NCBI GenBank assembly: GCA_032358255.1
Contig: JAULBX010025453.1
Location: 1 to 60,587 of the forward strand
DNA from: Heterotrichella gracilis
Taxonomy: Eukaryota; Sar; Xanthophyceae; Tribonematales; Xanthonemataceae
DNA: 60,587 nt
Direction: 5' to 3'
Within the stretch, counting starts at the first letter, position 1. Every line of letters starts with the position of its first letter. This document shows positions 1 through 10,841 of the stretch, in pieces. The notes under the pieces are model-generated. The model was not told the origin of the DNA and ran no database searches. It worked only from the letters and a program-made list of their open reading frames with translations. A program made the translations under genes and the position numbers.

Positions 1-17
1 GGGGGGGGGGGGGGGGG
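1..17. repeat. Poly-G run at the window edge
   Basis: The window opens with 17 G residues. It may be a genuine homopolymer or an artefact of a contig or gap edge. It lies inside or next to the truncated glycosyltransferase gene. Confidence 0.6.
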
Positions 18-1521
18 TATTGGGAGGAGTACACAAACCGCATCATCCCAAATTGAGCCGCAGTTTGATGGTCTGCTGTGCACGCCGGGGGCCTGGGCGC
101 CATGCCGTGCTAGGCATGCAGCACACCAATGCAGGTGCATGCAAGCCAATGCAATGCAGATGGTGGGCACTAATACCACATGCGTGCCCACCCTCCCCCC
201 CTTTTCCGGCCTGCCCTACCTCCCCTGGGTATGTCTTGAGCACCAGTAGCAGTGTGTAGAGCTCCCAGGGCACACGCGCCTGGGCCAATGCACCACCTGT
301 CGGAGGAGGGGGAGAGGAGTGAGGAGGGCGCTTGGTGGCTATGAGGCAGGTGGTGGTGGGTGGTGGTGTGGGGAGATTGGGTGCAAGTAGGCATTGGGCA
401 TGGAGCAGTGGCCAAACGGGACGCAGGCCAGCACCACATGGCACCCGGGGCAAGGCCAGGTACGTGCATGCAGCCCCATACCCCATGTGCACCCCTCCCC
501 GATCCACATTCACATCCCCCACCTTGCCCCGTGTGCGCTGGGAACCACCCCTTGGCGGGGTCCATGGCCGTCACGTGGTGCACCCACAGGGTCCCGTTGC
601 GGATGACCACCTTCATGCGGTCGCCGGCACAGTCCAGCGCGCCAAATGACGCGTCCACCATGCGCTGCGTGATGCCCGAGGCGCGCCAGGGGGCAAGGTC
701 TGCGTGGATGTACTGTCGGAACCAGGGGATGTCGCGCGGCTCGCCGTAACCGTACTTGCGCTGCACAAGGGGGTGGGGGGTGCAGCGAGGCAGGGGGGGT
801 GCAGTGGGGAGGGAGCCCAGGTACGTGGGATGCACAAGGTGGTGGGGCAATGCAGTGCGGCAAGCATAGGTATTCTTGCATGCATGGCACATAATTTAGG
901 TATTCATGTGCATCCATGCACATACAGGTATTCATGTGCATCTATGCACATAATTTTCACATGGGTGCAGCATGGTGGCCCCGCACCTGCCCCGGTGGCG
1001 GGGGTGGCTTGCGTCCCATCCAATGGCCCATCTCCCACAGTGCCAGCAGGCAGCTGACGGCCAGTAGTGTCAACACGGTGCGGCGCTGGCGGGGGGTCCA
1101 CTGGGCAACGGCCTCAGAGGAGGCGCGCACAGCCTACGGGGAGGCAGCGGCGAGCAGTGTTAAAGTCAGCAGCATGTGCGGGAAGCAAGGTACCTTTCCA
1201 TGGTCCATGTAACAATTACAAGCCATGCCTGTGGTTAGGCCCACGTTACCCCCCCGGTGGCCCCGCTCACCCTGCCGTCCAAGTCCCCCTACAGGTGTGC
1301 GTTACATAGGCGTGGCCCCTCACCTTGGCTGCCACCTGGCTGCACTGCCGCCTGCTGCTGGGGAGCACTAGCCATGGGCACGGGGGGAAGGCACCCAAGA
1401 GGAGGCCAGCTGCAGGGGAGGGGGAGCAGGCGTAGGCGCGTGGTGGGGCGCCTGGCCCCTCCTCCTGCCCCTCTCCTGGCCCCTCCCCTGCAACATGCCG
1501 CTGCAGGGGAGAAGACAACAT
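1..1521 (-). CDS. GT90/CAP10-like O-glycosyltransferase, 5' part (partial)
   Basis: Probable Golgi or ER type II membrane glycosyltransferase of family GT90 (CAP10/KDELC/Rumi-like), which in other organisms transfers sugars to proteins or polysaccharides. Exons read 1521-1324, 1133-987, 760-523 and 296-220, joined with matching phase; a further exon probably lies at about 165-1 and the gene runs off the left edge. Exon 2 encodes a signal anchor at residues about 85-101 (TVLTLLAVSCLLALWEM) followed by a proline run. Exon 3 carries ADLAPWRASGIT and MKVVIRNGTLWV, and exon 4 has PWELYTLLLVLKTYPG. These match the order in plant GT90 proteins, where HxDLxPW..GIT, xLVIxxGxx and a Leu-rich YPG helix precede the catalytic core. 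The start at 1521 is the first ATG in frame. The catalytic centre is outside the window, so activity cannot be judged. Confidence 0.6.
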
Positions 1522-2807
1522 GGCGGGGGGGCTGGGAGGTGGTGGGCGTGCAGGTGGGTCCTAGGGAGCACCACCAGGGGGGGGAACGCAAGGGGCAGGG
1601 GAATTGCGAGGAGGGGGGATGGGGGGAGGGGGGACAGCACAGCAGTGGGCACGGTGTGTTGGCGCACTGCCGCCAACCCTTGCTGCGGCTTGCCTTGGGT
1701 TGGGCAGTCAGCGGCGCCTTCAGCTTCAAGCTCCTGTACTCATGGCTGCAACTTGCCAAGGTGGAGGTATCAACTCACTATCGGCACCACCTATCTGCTG
1801 CTGGGGACAGGTTGCTGAACCCCGAAAGGTGGTGGCGCTGGACACCTGCGACAAGAAAGTGCGGAAGAGTTGCTATGCGCAAGGAACCTGCCAGGAGTGA
1901 TGTGTGTTTCTTGGTAGGTGCGTCAACACAGTTCCTATGGTGTGGGACACGCCGCACATCGCCACCGAAGAGCAAACGCTTGGGCAACTCCGCCAGATAA
2001 AGTGTGCCAATACACAACACCGTCATGGCAACAGGACAAGAGCCAGCCTATGACTGGGGGGTGCGGTCTTGCTGCCGGTGAGTGACGCCCGTAGCTGTTC
2101 CCTTGGGGCCAGGTTAGCAGCGAGTCGCACCACAGCAGTAACGCGATGCAGGTACAATATGGACAGTAAACGTCAACAACGACTCCGCAACATATACGAG
2201 TATTCAAAGCATGCATTGTATATGCATGCATGTTTGTAAGCTCTAGCTAGATCCAGACAAACCTGATAGCGCGGCGGCGTTGTTGCCATGGGCGATACAA
2301 TATGCGTTAATTAGTAGCTGCAGACCCTCACAATACAGTGCGGACCGTCGCTCAGGCTCCAGATTCAAACGCTCAAGCCATCATGGCTGGCTGTCAACTG
2401 TTGAGTACCACCGAGTTTTCCACAAATAAGTTGTGTATTTCATTCGGTGTGAGTCTAAATGCAGAAAAAACTTTGACGGGTTCAGAGTCAGTATACCTAC
2501 TGGTGGATGTGGCCCATCTCTTGCAACGGCAGTCTTCCCGACACCCATATATGCGACGGCTCCCTGAACTCAAACTGAAACCCTACTAGGTTGGCAGTCA
2601 CAGCTATGCTCTGCCAAACGGTTTGCAAGTTGCTGAGCACTGCCTTGAGTGGCTAGCCACGGCTGACCCTACAAACAAACGCGTGGCCCAAATATGGGTG
2701 GGCCTGCAAGCTTTGATTAACTTGCAACGTATGCCTTGCAAGGCATACGTTGCCCACCCACTTGGGGGGTAGTCGCACACGGCATGAACGTACAGGTCCC
2801 ATCACAT
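1522..2807. other. Intergenic, no supported gene
   Basis: Upstream of the glycosyltransferase start. Short open frames on both strands (e.g. 1257-2000 +, 2338-2589 +) lack recognisable domains and splice partners. A promoter for the glycosyltransferase is expected here but no motif stands out. Confidence 0.5.
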
Positions 2808-3237
2808 GTGTTTGCCTCCTGGCACGATAAATGGTACGCCCATATAGTGCCCAGTACTACCTGAGAAGGTTGCATTCCTTTCGGATAACCTCTTTTCCGC
2901 GCATATGCATGCTGTGTTATGAGGTGATTTGCATGCATACGCACCTTGCCACCGACCTGTATGCATGCATCTCACCTGCTGCTCCGTTGACCCAACCACG
3001 TATGCCAGCACTACTACTATTGAAAGTTCGTTCCCCTACTGGCACGCACCTGTCTGTGCCGCACTCGCGCGCATTCTCTCCCAGCGCCACCCCCATACAG
3101 CAGCCGTTAGGGTCCTGCAGGGCAACACTCCACCCCTTGCCGTGTGCCCTGGCCTGAGATGTGTAGTGAGTTGGTTGAGGCAGGCCACACGCACCTTGTG
3201 GGCAATGACACACTGGCGCTGCCTGTGCACGTATAGC
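2808..3237. repeat. Dispersed repeat, copy 1 (about 430 bp)
   Basis: This segment matches 10248-10689 in the same orientation at a high level by eye (roughly 85-90%), starting near gtgtttgcct and ending near gctgcctgtgcacgtat. Shared blocks include cccagtactacctgaga and gctccgttgacccaac. Indels between the copies shift every reading frame, so it does not look coding. It lies upstream of the CCAR-like gene; the other copy lies directly upstream of AAR2. It may be a transposon remnant or a segmental duplication. Confidence 0.8.
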
Positions 3238-4199
3238 AAGGGTATTAGTTTTCTTCCACGACACAGAGTGGCAAAGCCCCGCTCCGTATATACAGGTACT
3301 GGAGGGCATCTATCGAGGCCAATTCAAGCCCATCACAAGGCTTTCATAAGCAAACAAGAACTTGGAAGGCGGAGACACTCCCAAAGGCAGGTATGTGAAG
3401 CAGGATGGTACCCCCCACACTTGGAACACTCGACCCTCCTCCTCGAGCTCGGCCCGTGCTTCACAAGCAAAAGGCTGATCAGTTGCAGACTATTGCACCT
3501 GACGGCTTTACTTCTCGAAACAGGCTGGTGAACTTCATCCCACACGGCATGCTTGTTCACACCTGCTGCTGTTGGGAGGTTTTATGCTTGGCCGTAGCGG
3601 CGAGGGCATCTGCCTGTACACCGTCCTTGGCACCGCCACTCCTTTGCTACCACCTACCTGGCCTCTTGGTCCGTGTGCAGGGGCAATGGCGCTTTTGGGC
3701 TCGTTGCCTCAGCCCCTACGTGGACTTCAAGCACCCAGTGCAAGGGCCCAACCGCCCACTGCCAGTCTGTGTCCGTCAGGCCTGGGCATACACAGGGCCT
3801 CAGCAAGCGTATGTCAGGTGAAGGTCAGTCAGAAGGGTGGTACCGTGTCACCCTGTGTGTGGGTTGCGTCAGCTGGCGCTGTGTTCCACCCCAAGTCCAG
3901 GGTGCAAGTGGCATGGCGGGTCCCCACTGGGCCCATGTGTTTGTTGAACACTTTTAGTTGCTATGGCAGTGCCTCGTGGTTGTAGCATCTGGGGGTGTGG
4001 TCTCGGACTGGCGTTTGTTTGCACTGTATATGGCTCCCACGCATGCAGTGAGCTTGCCACCATCCCTGCATGGCGATGCATTCTCCAGGCTGTGCTTTGT
4101 TGCAGGCTGCCTTTCTCCCTGACCTTTGCTGCAAAGCCCTGGATCCCTTTCCCTTGCACCTGGTACAAAGCTGGGCTAACCCCTTTCGCTCTCCTGCAG
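3238..4199. other. Unresolved region, perhaps 5' part of the CCAR-like gene
   Basis: No exon here could be tied to a known domain. If the CCAR-like gene at 4200-6572 was once full length, its N-terminal S1-like and DBC1/LAIW regions should lie upstream, but I cannot recognise them. Open frames at 3405-3821 and 3572-3985 have intron-like flanks but no identifiable product. Confidence 0.35.
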
Positions 4200-6572
4200 T
4201 GTACTGCCCCTCCCCCACCCAAGCCCTGGAGATCCAGCTTGTTCCGCGGCAGCACGTCAGGCAGCAGCAGCGGATTGCGGGGTTGTGCTCCTGCCTGCAC
4301 CATCACGCCAGACCCTGCGTGTGAGCCTGGTGCTGGGGCTGCGCCTGGCGAGGACCCTGTTGAGGTATGAGCTGCTAGGGGTGGGGTCCAGTAGCATACG
4401 GGTAGTATTGCTGAAAGAGAGTGCGCGGTGTTGTAGGGTCTGTTTCTGTAAGTGCGTGCAAAACTGACCAATATATGTATCAGGGTCAAACTCACGCTTT
4501 CCAACAATGCACATGTGTACATGTGCGTGATCCCGAGTTGCAGCGCATTTTGTCAAGGAACAAGAGGTCGCATGTTTGATCGTAGATTGGTGCTCAAGCA
4601 ATTGGGTGGACCACCAGGTGTGTGCAACATCCAGCAGCATTGGTGTTTGCAATTTGCTGGCATGGTGGGGGCATGGGCCTTCACTGGCTTCTCATACACC
4701 CAGTGCTTGGTCGTGTTTGGCTAGAGGTTGATGTCAGAAACACTTCCCGTACCCTGCTTGACCTTGCCAGCTGAACTCCCAACACTCAACCCTACATCGT
4801 AAACCCTAAACATGAAAGCCTATACCCTTACCCAGGACCCTGCCAGCTGTTTGAGTAGGCGAACACTCCTTCCCTGCCCGCTATGCTCCCTGTGGATGCC
4901 TTGTAACCCATACCCCATCTTGCTTTCAGCGCGCCTGTCGCCCACACACATTCTGCCAAGGAGGAGCTTGCTGCCGAGGAGGAGGAGTGCCGATGCATGC
5001 TGAGGGACCTGCGTGCGCCCAGTCCCCCCTCTCAGATGTGATGCGCCAGCTTGCCTTCCCACCCGTGCGCAAGCGAGTCTGCATCTATTTGCAAAGGTAT
5101 TCAGAACAAGTGAAACTGGATGCATGTTGTAATACCTGGGCAAGGTATCTATGTTGTGAATTGGCAGCTGGGCTTGGGGGAGCAGGGCAGGTGGATGTCG
5201 ACTTCACTGAACTCACGCAGTTTCACTGTCTGTCGAGCCCGGATTGGCTCCCTCAGGAGTTTCTACCAAAACTTCTGATAAAGTCTTGGACCGAGCATCT
5301 TTGATACTTACCATGCCTTCTGCTGAGCACATTAACCTATGGCAATGGCACAATCACGTGATTTAAGTTGAGTAGGATGTCTCCTGAGTTAGCTCAAATG
5401 GCGGTTGATTTGTGCAACTTGATTGCGCCCGCTTGCCTGCTTACTCCCTGGCTGTGCGTGTGCAGGCTGCACCTGAACCTGAGCTAGGGCCAGAGCCAAC
5501 ACCTGAGTTAGTGCCTGAACCTGATTCCGTGATGGAGGTTCCAGCAGCTGCACCTGCACAGGAGGAGGCGCAGAAGGTGGCAAAGCAGCTGTTGACAGTG
5601 AAGCTCCAGAAGCGGTGGCTGTGGATGCGGCATTGACAGATGCACAGGCGGTGGACACACCTGCTGCCGAAGCGGCGCTAGTCAATGGGGATGCTGGTGC
5701 ACAGGTATGGTTTGGTTTCAACCTTAGTTCACCTGGAACTTGGGCTGTGCAGTGTTGCGTTGAAGTGCTGGCATTGTGCATCATGCAGCGCCTATGTTTG
5801 CACATGCTGTGTATCGCAAGCTTTGTGCAATCTTTCAAACTGATGTCTGATGTGGTCCAGGCGATGGTGGTGGATACCCCTGCAGACAATGGGGCTGAGA
5901 AGGTGGAGATTGGTGCTGGCAATTGTGGAGGAGGCTGCGCCGGATGCCCCCCCACCACCGCCGCCAGCCCCCGCCAGTGAGGAGCCACAGCCCGCAAAGG
6001 AGGAAGAGAAGCGCAAACCTATAGTAGTGAGTGTATGTTCTGGGGCCTTTGTGTTATATTTGCGATTTTTGCATGTAAATCAGCATTACAAAGTAGATAG
6101 CGATGAATTATTGCGCCAACCAACTTGGCACAGATTGTACCGCTCTGTACAGGCAGTGTAGATGCAACTAAACCTCGCCATGCAGCCAATTGGCCCTCCC
6201 ATCATAGGCTAAGGTTTTCCAAAATGATCACACATGGTAATCCTACATTCACATTCCCCCAATCAAACTTTACCAGTCAAAAGTTACCAGACCTTGCAAG
6301 GAGCTATTTGCAATCTAGGTTTTATTGCGGCAGTTGCATTAGGAATGGCACATGGTGTGCAGACGAATGAGCCTCTGCTTCTGGCATTCCGCTTCTTTCA
6401 CCGGACTGGAGCCGGCTACCTGCGTGCGGATGACCTGCGCAAAATCATCGTTAACCTGCGCACCTTCCTACCCGTCCCGCTACTCAAGAAGCTTGTGGCG
6501 GGGGTCGCGGACCCAATGGACGCTATCGTGGTGACCGCGTCTACTATCGCGGATAGGGAAGTTGAGGGTTGA
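4200..6572 (+). pseudogene. CCAR1/CCAR2 (DBC1)-like regulator, frame-broken
   Basis: Recognised from its last exon (6363-6572): FRFFHRTGAGYLRADDLRKI followed by FLPVPLLKKLV resembles the C-terminal EF-hand-like domain of CCAR1/DBC1 proteins, nuclear regulators of transcription and splicing. Upstream segments are 4200-4364, about 4931-5096 (KEELAAEEEE, LRDLRAPS, FPPVRKRVCIYLQR), 5466-5704 (PEP-rich acidic) and 5861-6026 (PPPPPPAPASEEPQPAKEEE). The frame breaks without a usable intron near the C6 run at 5024-5029, near 5573-5585 and near 5905-5930. The last exon has two compensating shifts at about 6515-6522 and 6549-6556, around an out-of-frame GRYRGDRVYYR that fits the family. Substitutions also hit conserved sites (FFD to FFH, HNLG to VNLR). 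Most likely a decaying copy; assembly indels are the alternative. Confidence 0.55.
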
Positions 6573-7969
6573 GGAAGGAGCAGGATCATTGATATTGCAA
6601 CTTGCTCGGGCCTTGTCGAGTGGGCTCATTATGGCGGACATGTGCAAGCAGCAGCTTGATCTTGCCGTATAGTTGCGTGGGTGAAGCCCAGTAGTATATT
6701 TTGTCGTCCCTCTAGTAGATAATATTTGTGATTATTATATTAATTGTTGTTTAAGGAGGGGAGGCGCTCCTTGAATGTGCAGCAGGCGTGTAAGTGTTCA
6801 GTTACTTGGCTTGCAGCAAACCTGGCATTTCAAACTGGACAAAACAGGCATGAGTAGCTCCCCCAAAAATAGCGGCAGCCCTATTATAGCCTGGTCTGAT
6901 AGTGCAAACATCTAGCTAGCGCTTGGCCTGGCAACAGCACCTTAAATATCAGCCTGATTTAGAAAATAAAATCCTGCCATAAGGATGCACGGACAATTAC
7001 AGGGACATACTCTGAGCATGGACAAGCACAACGCATGGACAGGCCCTGCGCACCGACAAATATTGATAAGTGCTTCTCACTGAGCATTAACTGTTCATAA
7101 AATCTCGAAAACTAGTATTGTAAAAACTAACCAACTCAGTCTGATCATAAAATTCTAGCGTCTTCAATCTTCAAATCTTAACGTCCGCGCTTGCCGGACT
7201 TTCGCAATCCACGCTGGCATACTGCCTCAATTCTTGTCAATTCACTTGACAAATTGTGATTGAATCTGATCATCATATGTCTTGAAATAAAGCAGTGGGC
7301 AGCATGTTCAACCAAGCATGGTACTGTCGCACGTGCCACACAAACTTAATATAGTTACGAAAGTTATCAATTTAAAAGCGAACCAATGGTAGATGCGTAA
7401 ACACACACATGTACACAAATCTGGTTAAAAAAGTAACTGCTTTGGCTGAACGGCTGGCTGGAAGGTTAACCTTGCGACGCAACGCAATTGCGCAAAATTG
7501 TGCCATATATCAATTTAGAGCACAAAGGGGTGAAATCCACAAAAGGAGGTTTGTCGTATGCTATGAACCACTGTTGTTATAAACATTGCGAAAAAAATGA
7601 CATCAATTCTGTCCACGCTTCAGGGCTGGGAGCTACAAAGTGTAAGGGGAATCTACAATCTCATATTGCAAACAACTTTGTCAAAGGGTATATGAAAGGT
7701 GCGCCGTGCTTGCAACGCACTGTGCCTACCTGCAGCAGCTGCTCTCCAGCAAGGGCTGGGTCATTAATGCAAGCGTATTGTGAGGTGAATAAAGGACATG
7801 CAGTCAACGCCACGAAACTGTCACCACAGGTGGACTTTCAACAATGCTGGTTGCAGTTAAAACATACTATGGTATTACCACGCGACATGCGCCCGCGCAC
7901 CCCCCATTCATCATCCGCAGCACGTGGGACGGTGGTGCGCCGCCAGGTCAGCGCTGCCAGGTGCATGCC
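6573..7969. other. Intergenic, AT-richer, no gene seen
   Basis: Lies between the ends of the convergent CCAR-like gene and the kinase gene. Base composition drops to AT-rich, with stops in all frames until 7488. The open frame 7488-7973 (+) has no recognisable domain and runs antisense into the kinase 3' end, so it is not called. The kinase 3' UTR should be here. Confidence 0.6.
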
Positions 7970-9206
7970 CTAGTCCAGGGCCAGCCCCGCGATGTCGTCC
8001 TCGTCCTCAAACTCTTCAAACAAGCCGTAGGCAGCAGGCGCACCGCTGCCCAGGTCCTTGGCCTCAGTAAGCAGCGCCTTGATCACCGCCTCGCTCTGGA
8101 ACAAGGGGGGGAGGGGGGGAGGGGGGGAGGGGGCGCCGCAGGCAAGCGCAGCAGCCACGTCGCGCGGGGCGTCTTGCAGGAACCATGGGTGGCGGCGGAT
8201 GGCCAGCAGGTCGATGCGGTGCGCTGCGTCTGGGTTGAAGATGAGGTGGAGCAGGTTGACGCAGGCTGGGCTTATGGGTATGTGTGGGGGCAGGTCAAAG
8301 TCGCCCTCCTTGATGCGGCGGATGATGTTCTGCTGCGCCGCGTGCTCCCCCACCTCGTGGTCCTCCTGGCGCTCAAAGGGCAGGCGCGGGTAGAACAGCA
8401 TGGCGTACAGCGCAACGCCGCACGACCACACGTCCGCCAGCTTGCCGTCGTAGCCGGCGCGGGTGGTGAACACCTGTGGGGTGGCAGCGGGGTGGGTGGA
8501 CAGGTGGCAAGCGGGGGGGCAGGGGCCCAGGCGGTGTGCGGCATAGGATTGCAGGGAGGAACTGGTGTATGCCATGTGACCCGCATGCGCCCAAGTGAAC
8601 AAACACACCCCCCAAGTGCACCAAATGCACACGTGTACCCCTCACCTCTGGCGCCGCATATCCCAGCGTGCCGACCTTGGTCTTGCAGTAGGACTCCCCG
8701 CCCTCGTCCTTGCTGTACCCAAAGTCGCACAGCTTGGCCACGTAGCTGCGCCCCGGCCCCGCCCCCAGCAGCAGGTTCTCTAGCTTGACATCGCGTGAAA
8801 CAATCCCCTTGCTGTGGCAGTAGTGCAGGCCAAGCACCAGCTGCTGGAAGAACCCGCGCGCCTCGCCCTCGCCCAGGCGCTGCCGCGCGCGCACATACTC
8901 AAACAGGTCCCCGTGTGGCGCATACTCCATCGCGATGCACAGGCAGGTGGGCGTGAGGAACAGGTCGCGGAACAGGATGATGTTGGGGTGGCGCAGGGAG
9001 CGGTGGTTCAGGATCTCGCGCTCCACGTGCTTGTTGATGGCGCCGCCGCGCGGCATCACCTTGACCGCCACCTCCTCCCCCGTGGCGTTGTCGCGCGCCA
9101 GGTACACAGTGCCAAAGCTGCCGCTGCGCAGGGGGTGGAGGAAGGTGTAGCGCTGCGGGTATGAGGCCGGGGGGGCGTCCATGGCGCCAGGCGGCCAGGG
9201 GTTCAT
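7970..9206 (-). CDS. SnRK2-like serine/threonine protein kinase
   Basis: Predicted cytosolic/nuclear kinase of the SnRK2 family, known in plants for osmotic-stress and ABA signalling. Two exons, 9206-8646 and 8473-7970, give 354 residues, close to the usual 340-360. Visible: glycine loop LRSGSFGTVYL, Lys49 in VAVKV, Glu63, DFG at 161-163, activation segment KVGTLGYAAPE, and an acidic tail FEEFEDEDDIAGLALD that resembles the SnRK2 C-terminal acidic box. The catalytic loop reads SRDVKLENLLL: the usual His of HRD is Ser137, while the catalytic Asp139 and Lys141 remain. The ATG at 9206 is the first in frame; an ATG at 9182 (MDAPPASYPQRY) is a plausible alternative. An open frame continues upstream through a CCA repeat but has no ATG. 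Confidence 0.85.
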
Positions 9207-9282
9207 GGCCAGAAGCGGGGGGTTAGGGGCTGGCGCGTTGCAGGGGGAAGAGGGACCTGCAGGCGGCAGGGGTCCCCGGGCG

Positions 9283-9353
9283 TGGGTGGTGGGGTGGTGG
9301 TGGTGGTGGTCGGGGTGGTGGTGGTGGTGGTGCTGCTGGTGCTGGTGCTGGGT
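9283..9353. repeat. GGT/GCT-rich microsatellite
   Basis: Imperfect (GGT)n grading into GCTGGT repeats just upstream of the kinase start, so probably in its 5' UTR or promoter. Read on the minus strand in the kinase frame it would give a His-rich tract, but no ATG lies upstream in that frame. Confidence 0.75.
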
Positions 9354-10247
9354 GTGGCCAGTGGTAACATGGGTTGTGCGGCACTTCGGGCTTACAAAAC
9401 TGTTGGTGGTAGGGCCGCATGTGATGCACGGCACTGTGAGAGGAAAGGGCAGGCAGGAGAGGGCCACAGCGGGGTTGGAAATCGAGTTGCAGGGCAACAA
9501 GAGGGTGACGGGAGGGGAGGGCGCTGTGCAGTGTGGTATGGTGCATGCATAGGCGGTGCACCACCTATTTGCCCAACACCTCCGCACGTTGCCCTCTAAA
9601 GTCAACCAGGACCTGTCCGAGGGCCCCACCCAGCATCAGCAAGCAGCACCCTGAGGGATACAGGCATGCATGCCACCATGGTGCACGTGAAGTAGAGAGT
9701 TCCTGTTGGTGGAAAGGTACCTGGGCAGTGGGAGTACAACGTACCGAGTGCTGCGGCTGGATTGCTCTCCACCCGTACACCACAAGCCTCCCCGTCATCC
9801 TGCCACCCGCCACCAGGTGGGGAGGAGGTGGCAGCTTGCTTGGCAGCAGTGGAGCGAGCTTAGGGGTGGCTGGTTGGGCAAGGGCTGTGTCACGGTGGAC
9901 GGATGCAACAGCGAGCCTGCCTAGGCGAGGGGGGTCGCAACCCCAGGTGGTGCCGCACTCAGATTTGCGACAGGGCGGCGACGGCAAGGTGGCAATAGTG
10001 GATTACGGCACGTTGCAACACATGCCGGCCACGGGGCATCCACGTCTGCAGGCTTTGTGAAAAAAGACAAGACACCCATCTGGAAGCGAACTGATTGGTA
10101 ACATACTAGGCTGATCTGGGGGTGAGCTGCACACTAGCGCTCTACAAAGAAGTGACAAGTTGTGACGTTCCTCTAGTGATAAGGTATGACGATAGCCTGA
10201 CGTGTGCTGACGCTGCGCGAACTGGGAACCCTGTTGTTGTTCACAAC
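9354..10247. other. Intergenic region 5' of kinase and AAR2
   Basis: Divergent upstream region between the kinase (-) and AAR2 (+). Open frames on both strands have no domain or splice support. No clear promoter element was identified. Confidence 0.45.
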
Positions 10248-10689
10248 TGTGTTTGCCTCGTGGCACGAGAACTGGTACGCCCGTATACTGCCCAGTACTA
10301 CCTGAGAAAGGTTGCATTCCTTTCTGTTAACCTCTTTTCCGCGCATATGCATGCTGTGTTATGAGTGCTATGCATGCATACGCACCTTGCTACCGACCTG
10401 TATGCATGCATCTCACCTGCTGCTCCGTTGACCCAACCACGTATGCCAGCACCAGCTACTGCTATTCAAAGGTCGTTCCCCTACTGGCACGCACCTGTTA
10501 GTACAGCCCTGTCTGTGCCGCACACGCACGCGTTCTCTCCCAGCGCCACCCCCATGTAGCAGCTGTTAGGGTCCTGAAGGGCAGCCCTCCACCCCTTGCC
10601 GTGTGCCCTGGCCTGAGGTGTGTAGTGGGCTGACGCGGGCTACAGCACTTTGTGGGCATTGACACACTGCCGCTGCCTGTGCACGTATG
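10248..10689. repeat. Dispersed repeat, copy 2 (about 440 bp)
   Basis: Same-strand partner of 2808-3237. It ends about 150 bp before the AAR2 start codon, so it may contribute the AAR2 promoter or 5' UTR. Small insertions (e.g. around 10450 and 10500) distinguish it from copy 1. Confidence 0.8.
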
Positions 10690-10841
10690 TCAATACACCG
10701 TGCTTGTGCAAGGCTTGGAACTGTCTGCTACGGGCCCACTGTCTTGTGCTTGGCAGTGCCCATACGGCACCGCGTGACCCCAGGCTTGCACTCCATTCAC
10801 TGCCGCCAGCGCTCCCCTGCCCCCGTGCAGGCCCTGCTCCC

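Noticed and set aside
1257..2000. Long plus-strand open frame of 247 codons
   Set aside because: Antisense to the first glycosyltransferase exon, low complexity (Gly/Arg/His-rich) and typical of shadow frames in GC-rich DNA.
7488..7973. Plus-strand open frame of 161 codons next to the kinase
   Set aside because: No domain, Cys/His-rich low-similarity product, and it overlaps the kinase stop on the other strand.
8373..9629. His-rich N-terminal extension of the kinase
   Set aside because: The frame stays open upstream but contains no ATG before 9206; the His tract comes from a CCA microsatellite probably in the 5' UTR.
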